Shown here piece after piece: positions 61,207 to 64,000 of a DNA stretch of 64,000 bases. Position 1 is the stretch's first letter. The number at the start of each line of letters is the position of its first letter. The notes below the pieces were generated by a model, which saw nothing but the letters and a program-made list of their open reading frames with translations, did not search any database and was not told where the DNA came from. A program made the position numbers and the translations under genes. The DNA lies in contig NZ_VDGT01000002.1 of assembly GCF_006335015.1 (NCBI RefSeq), forward strand, positions 310,001 through 374,000, written 5' to 3'. The DNA is from Streptomyces sedi (lineage in GTDB: Bacteria > Actinomycetota > Actinomycetes > Streptomycetales > Streptomycetaceae).

Positions 61207-61562
61207 GCTCGCTCCTCGGGGGGTGGGTCGGCCTCCCCGGCGGCTGTGCCGGGGGGCTCGGGGACGGTTTCCAGATGCCGTTCCAGCAGGTCGAGTCGGT
61301 CTTCCCAGAGCCGGCGATACGGGCTGAGCCAGGCGTCCAGCTCCGCGAGCGGCTCCGGCCGCAGCGTGTAGAGCCGCGCCCGGGCCCGCGCCCGCACGGT
61401 CACCAGGCCGGAGTCGCGCAGCACCCGCAGATGCTTGGAGACCCGGGGCTGGCTGATCGCCAGCGCGTCGACCAACTCGCCCACGACACGTGGGCGTTCG
61501 CGGAGCAGGTCGAGTATCAGCCGGCGCGTGGGGTCGGCCAGCACTTCGAACGGCGGGGGCAT
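61203..61562 (-). CDS. ArsR-family transcriptional regulator
   Basis: A 119-residue winged helix repressor: FEVLADPTRRLILDLLRERP, VVGELVDALAISQPRVSKHL, then RVLRDSGLVTVRARARARLY. No metal-binding Cys motif (ELCVC) is present, so it is probably not a metal sensor. ATG at 61562 is used; GTG at 61568 is an alternative. A TATAAC -10 box (61588-61583) gives a short leader. Translationally coupled to the AHSA1 gene. Confidence 0.9.
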   Translation of the reverse strand: MPPPFEVLADPTRRLILDLLRERPRVVGELVDALAISQPRVSKHLRVLRDSGLVTVRARARARLYTLRPEPLAELDAWLSPYRRLWEDRLDLLERHLETVPEPPGTAAGEADPPPEERA

Positions 61563-61806
61563 GGCCACAGTATGCCTCAGCGGTTATATGTCGTCCAGGG
61601 CATGTTTCGGCGGCGCCCGCGTGTGTCCGGTCCCCCGAGTTGTTCCGGGAACGGACGAAGATGTCCCCTGAGTGGCGAAAGTTATGGACAGAATCGATCA
61701 AAGTCCTTACGTTGCCGTCCAGATGGGTTCGTTACGAGTACATGACACCTCCGTGTCGCGTGCTCGTGGCGTCCCACGGCACCCGCCAAGCGGCAGGAGG
61801 ACGACG

Positions 61807-63816
61807 GTGAGAAGACGGCAGACGCGGCGCGCCCGCAGACGTGCGGTGGGAGTGCTGCTCCCCGCACTGCTCCTCGGGGGGCTCGCGGCGCCAGGCAACG
61901 CGGCGTCGCGGGACGCGGCGGACATCCCCCCGCAGGAGCCCGGGGTCACCCTGCGCAGCTTCGACGTGGGGTCCCCTCTTGAGCAGTTGTGCACGCTGAA
62001 GGCCGGACAGACGCCGAACGTCGACAAGTTGATGCCCGTCATCGACTGGGAGTCGACCGAGGACTTCGGCCTTGAGGACTACTTCGTCTCCCAGGTCATC
62101 GGCAACATCGACATCCCCGAGGACGGCGACTACGCGTTCCGCCTGATCAGCGACGACGGCTCCCGGCTGACGGTCGACGACCAGCTGGTCATCGACCACG
62201 ACGGCCTGCACTCGGCGGAACCCAAGGACGGCAGCGTCCAGCTGACCGCCGGCTACCACTCCCTGCGCGTCGACTACTTCGACGCCTCCGCCGAGCAGCG
62301 GCTCACCCTCCAGTGGCGCCCGCCGGGCGCCGAGGAGTTCGTCACCGTGCCCAACGACGTGCTCTCCACCGACGCCGACGTCGTCCGCGTCACCGCGCCC
62401 GGCCAGAAGGAGTGCGAGGGCGGCGCCGACTCCCCGGGCGACGGGCTGCCGTTGGACTCCGTCCACCCCTCCTACGACCTGACCGACCTGCGCCCCGAGG
62501 GCTTCGAGCCGCAGGTCTCCGCCATGGACTGGCTCCCCGACGACCGGCTGGCCATCGCCACCTGGGGCGGCACCGACAACGTGGCCGGCGAGGTCTACCT
62601 GCTGGACAACGTCACGGGCGCCACCAGCCCCGAGGACGTCACCTACACCCGCGTCGCCGAGGGACTCAACGAGCCCATGGGGATCAAGTGGGTCGACGAC
62701 TCCCTCTACGTCTCGGAGAAGCACCAGCTGACCAGGCTGGTCGACGAGGACGGCGACGAGGTCGCCGACACCCACGAGACGGTCGCCGAGTGGCCCTACG
62801 GCGGCAACTTCCACGAGTTCGCCTTCGGGATGCTCTACGAGGACGGCCACTTCTACCTCAACCTGTCGGTCGCCATCGACCTCGGCGGCGCCACCACCGA
62901 CCCGCAGCCCGCGCCCGACCGGGGCACCACCATCAGCGTCGACAAGGACACCGGCGAGGTCGACTACCTCGCCGGCGGGCTGCGCACCCCGCACGGCATC
63001 GGCTGGGGTCCCGAGGGCGAGATCCTGGTCACCGACAACCAGGGCGGCTGGCTGCCCTCCTCGAAGCTGCTCCACATCGAGCAGGACGCGTTCTTCAACC
63101 ACTACATGAACCCGCCGGGCCCGTTCGACGACAACCCCGTCACCAAGCCGGTCCTCTGGCTGCCGCAGAACGAGATCGGCAACTCGCCCAGCACCCCGGT
63201 CACCCTTACCGAGGGGCCGTTCGCCGGGCAGGTGCTGATCGCCGACGTCACCTACGGCGGCCTCCAGCGAGCCTCCCTGGAGAAGGTCGACGGCGCCTAC
63301 CAGGGCGCGCTCTTCCGCCACACCCAGGGCCTTGAGGCCGGCGTCACCCGGGTCAGCGTCGGCCCCGACGGCGCGCTCTACACCGGCGGCCTCGGCGCCG
63401 GCGGGAACTGGGGCCAGGAGGGCAAACTCGACCACGGGCTCCAGAAGTTGACGCCGAACGGCACCAGCACGTTCGACATCCACGACATGCGCGCCACGCC
63501 CGACGGGTTCACGCTCAGCTACACCGAGCCGCTCTCCCAGGAGACCGCCGACGCGCTCGCCGACTCCTACCGGGTCGACCAGTGGCGCTACGAGCCCACG
63601 GCCGACTACGGCGGGCCCAAGATCGACGAGGAGACCCTCCGCGTCACCTCCGCCACCCTCTCCGAGGACGGCACCGAGGTGACCCTGACCATCGACGGCC
63701 TCAAGCCCGACCGGGTCGTCCACGTGCAGTCCCCGCGCCCCTTCAGCTCCGCCGACGGCGAGACGCTGTGGAGCACCGAGGCCTGGTACACGCTCAACGC
63801 CGTCCCGCAGGGCTGA
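61807..63816 (+). CDS. Secreted PA14-domain / glucose-sorbosone dehydrogenase-like propeller protein
   Basis: A 669-residue protein with a signal peptide (RRQTRRARRRAVGVLLPALL, cleavage near NAA). The first domain (~60-195) is PA14-like, a carbohydrate-binding beta-barrel (GDYAFRLISDDGSRLTVDDQ, then LTAGYHSLRVDYFDASAEQR). The rest is a six-bladed propeller like sorbosone dehydrogenases (NEPMGIKWVDDSLYVSEKHQ; GLRTPHGIGWGPEGEILVTD). Such propellers bind sugars and sometimes PQQ or calcium. GTG at 61807 is preferred because AGGAGG precedes it. Acts outside the cell. ThuA upstream in the same direction suggests shared sugar metabolism. Confidence 0.85.
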   Translation: MRRRQTRRARRRAVGVLLPALLLGGLAAPGNAASRDAADIPPQEPGVTLRSFDVGSPLEQLCTLKAGQTPNVDKLMPVIDWESTEDFGLEDYFVSQVIGNIDIPEDGDYAFRLISDDGSRLTVDDQLVIDHDGLHSAEPKDGSVQLTAGYHSLRVDYFDASAEQRLTLQWRPPGAEEFVTVPNDVLSTDADVVRVTAPGQKECEGGADSPGDGLPLDSVHPSYDLTDLRPEGFEPQVSAMDWLPDDRLAIATWGGTDNVAGEVYLLDNVTGATSPEDVTYTRVAEGLNEPMGIKWVDDSLYVSEKHQLTRLVDEDGDEVADTHETVAEWPYGGNFHEFAFGMLYEDGHFYLNLSVAIDLGGATTDPQPAPDRGTTISVDKDTGEVDYLAGGLRTPHGIGWGPEGEILVTDNQGGWLPSSKLLHIEQDAFFNHYMNPPGPFDDNPVTKPVLWLPQNEIGNSPSTPVTLTEGPFAGQVLIADVTYGGLQRASLEKVDGAYQGALFRHTQGLEAGVTRVSVGPDGALYTGGLGAGGNWGQEGKLDHGLQKLTPNGTSTFDIHDMRATPDGFTLSYTEPLSQETADALADSYRVDQWRYEPTADYGGPKIDEETLRVTSATLSEDGTEVTLTIDGLKPDRVVHVQSPRPFSSADGETLWSTEAWYTLNAVPQG

Positions 63817-63858
63817 GCCCCCGCGGAACCCGCCCGAGCCGGGCGCGGAACCCGGCGC

Positions 63859-63899
63859 GGCCCCGGCCGCCGTCCACGACGACGGCGGCGGCCGGGGCC
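63859..63899. terminator. Bidirectional hairpin at window end
   Basis: GGCCCCGGCCGCCGTC and GACGGCGGCGGCCGGGGCC pair around CACGAC with a three-base bulge, followed by TTT on the plus strand. It separates the converging propeller gene and the DUF4287 gene. Confidence 0.8.
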
Positions 63900-63906
63900 T
63901 TTCGGC

Positions 63907-64000
63907 TCAGCGGCGGTCCTCGGCCAGGGTGTGGGCGACCAGCGCGTTGGCGTGGCCGTGCCCCAGCCCGTGCTCCGTCTTCAGCCAGGCCACCAGCTCG
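63907..64000 (-). CDS. C-terminal end of DUF4287-type protein (partial)
   Basis: The minus strand is open from the window edge for 30 codons, ending ELVAWLKTEHGLGHGHANAL. This is the pattern of DUF4287 proteins, small actinobacterial proteins of unknown role. The start lies beyond the window. Confidence 0.65.
   Translation of the reverse strand, partial: ELVAWLKTEHGLGHGHANALVAHTLAEDRR

Noticed and set aside
61672..61806. N-terminal extension of the PA14-propeller protein
   Set aside because: The extra 45 codons precede a clear AGGAGG ribosome site and would push the signal peptide inside the protein.
1..64000. tRNA genes, CRISPR arrays, insertion sequences, prophage genes
   Set aside because: None seen: no regularly spaced repeats with unique spacers, no transposase or integrase motif, and no cloverleaf-like sequence noticed by eye.

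Overview
The window is about 70% G+C, with actinomycete codon use, many GTG/TTG starts, dense GTGA/ATGA stop-start overlaps and a strongly secretory, carbohydrate-oriented gene set. It looks like chromosome from a Streptomyces-like actinomycete, probably the accessory arm rather than the core. The largest conserved housekeeping gene is htpG. I saw no tRNA, rRNA, CRISPR array, transposase or phage gene.

Layout. 1-4.6 kb: a Liv-type ABC importer operon (binding protein cut by the window edge, two permeases, two ATPases). 4.7-7.5 kb: a 2-oxoglutarate/Fe(II) oxygenase translationally coupled to a leucine-rich-repeat protein. 7.7-8.2 kb: an ASCH protein. 8.2-17.1 kb: a glycan island with a four-gene sugar ABC importer/secreted-enzyme operon divergent from a GH20 hexosaminidase, a GH16-like secreted enzyme and a GntR/HutC regulator. 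17-21.2 kb: an exonuclease, then a LacI repressor divergent from a GH127 enzyme. 21.3-23.6 kb: a small unknown protein, an XRE-ImmA/IrrE metallopeptidase and a PIN-domain protein split by a frameshift. 23.8-30.4 kb: SGNH esterase and TetR, then a 1227-residue unknown protein coupled to a DUF4132 protein. 30.6-32.7 kb: an AA10 lytic polysaccharide monooxygenase behind a CebR-like box, then a methyltransferase preceded by a 40-bp perfect palindrome.

33.1-41.5 kb: a long minus-strand block (LacI repressor with twin operators, FAD oxidoreductase, hydantoinase/oxoprolinase, a small HEXXH protein, a carboxylate-type transporter, a GH43-like secreted protein) that reads as one catabolic locus. 41.6-50.7 kb: two flavin reductases divergent from a cysteine-containing leader peptide of the actinobacterial RRHVDL type, followed by an oligopeptide-type ABC importer, a DUF1684 protein and an OsmC protein. 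I interpret this as an organosulfur scavenging locus under cysteine-responsive attenuation. 51.1-52.5 kb: a PuuE-like deacetylase divergent from a MerR regulator. 52.6-64 kb: htpG, small membrane and cytosolic proteins, an EF-hand protein, a TIGR00027-type methyltransferase, VOC and LLM enzymes, XRE, ThuA, an ArsR/AHSA1 pair, a PA14-propeller secreted protein, and the C-terminal end of a DUF4287 protein.

Functionally, most loci are self-contained 'regulator + importer + enzyme' units for using external polymers or small organic compounds. The least explained parts are the oxygenase/LRR pair, the 1227-aa/DUF4132 pair, the XRE-peptidase/PIN cassette and the leader-controlled sulfur-like locus.
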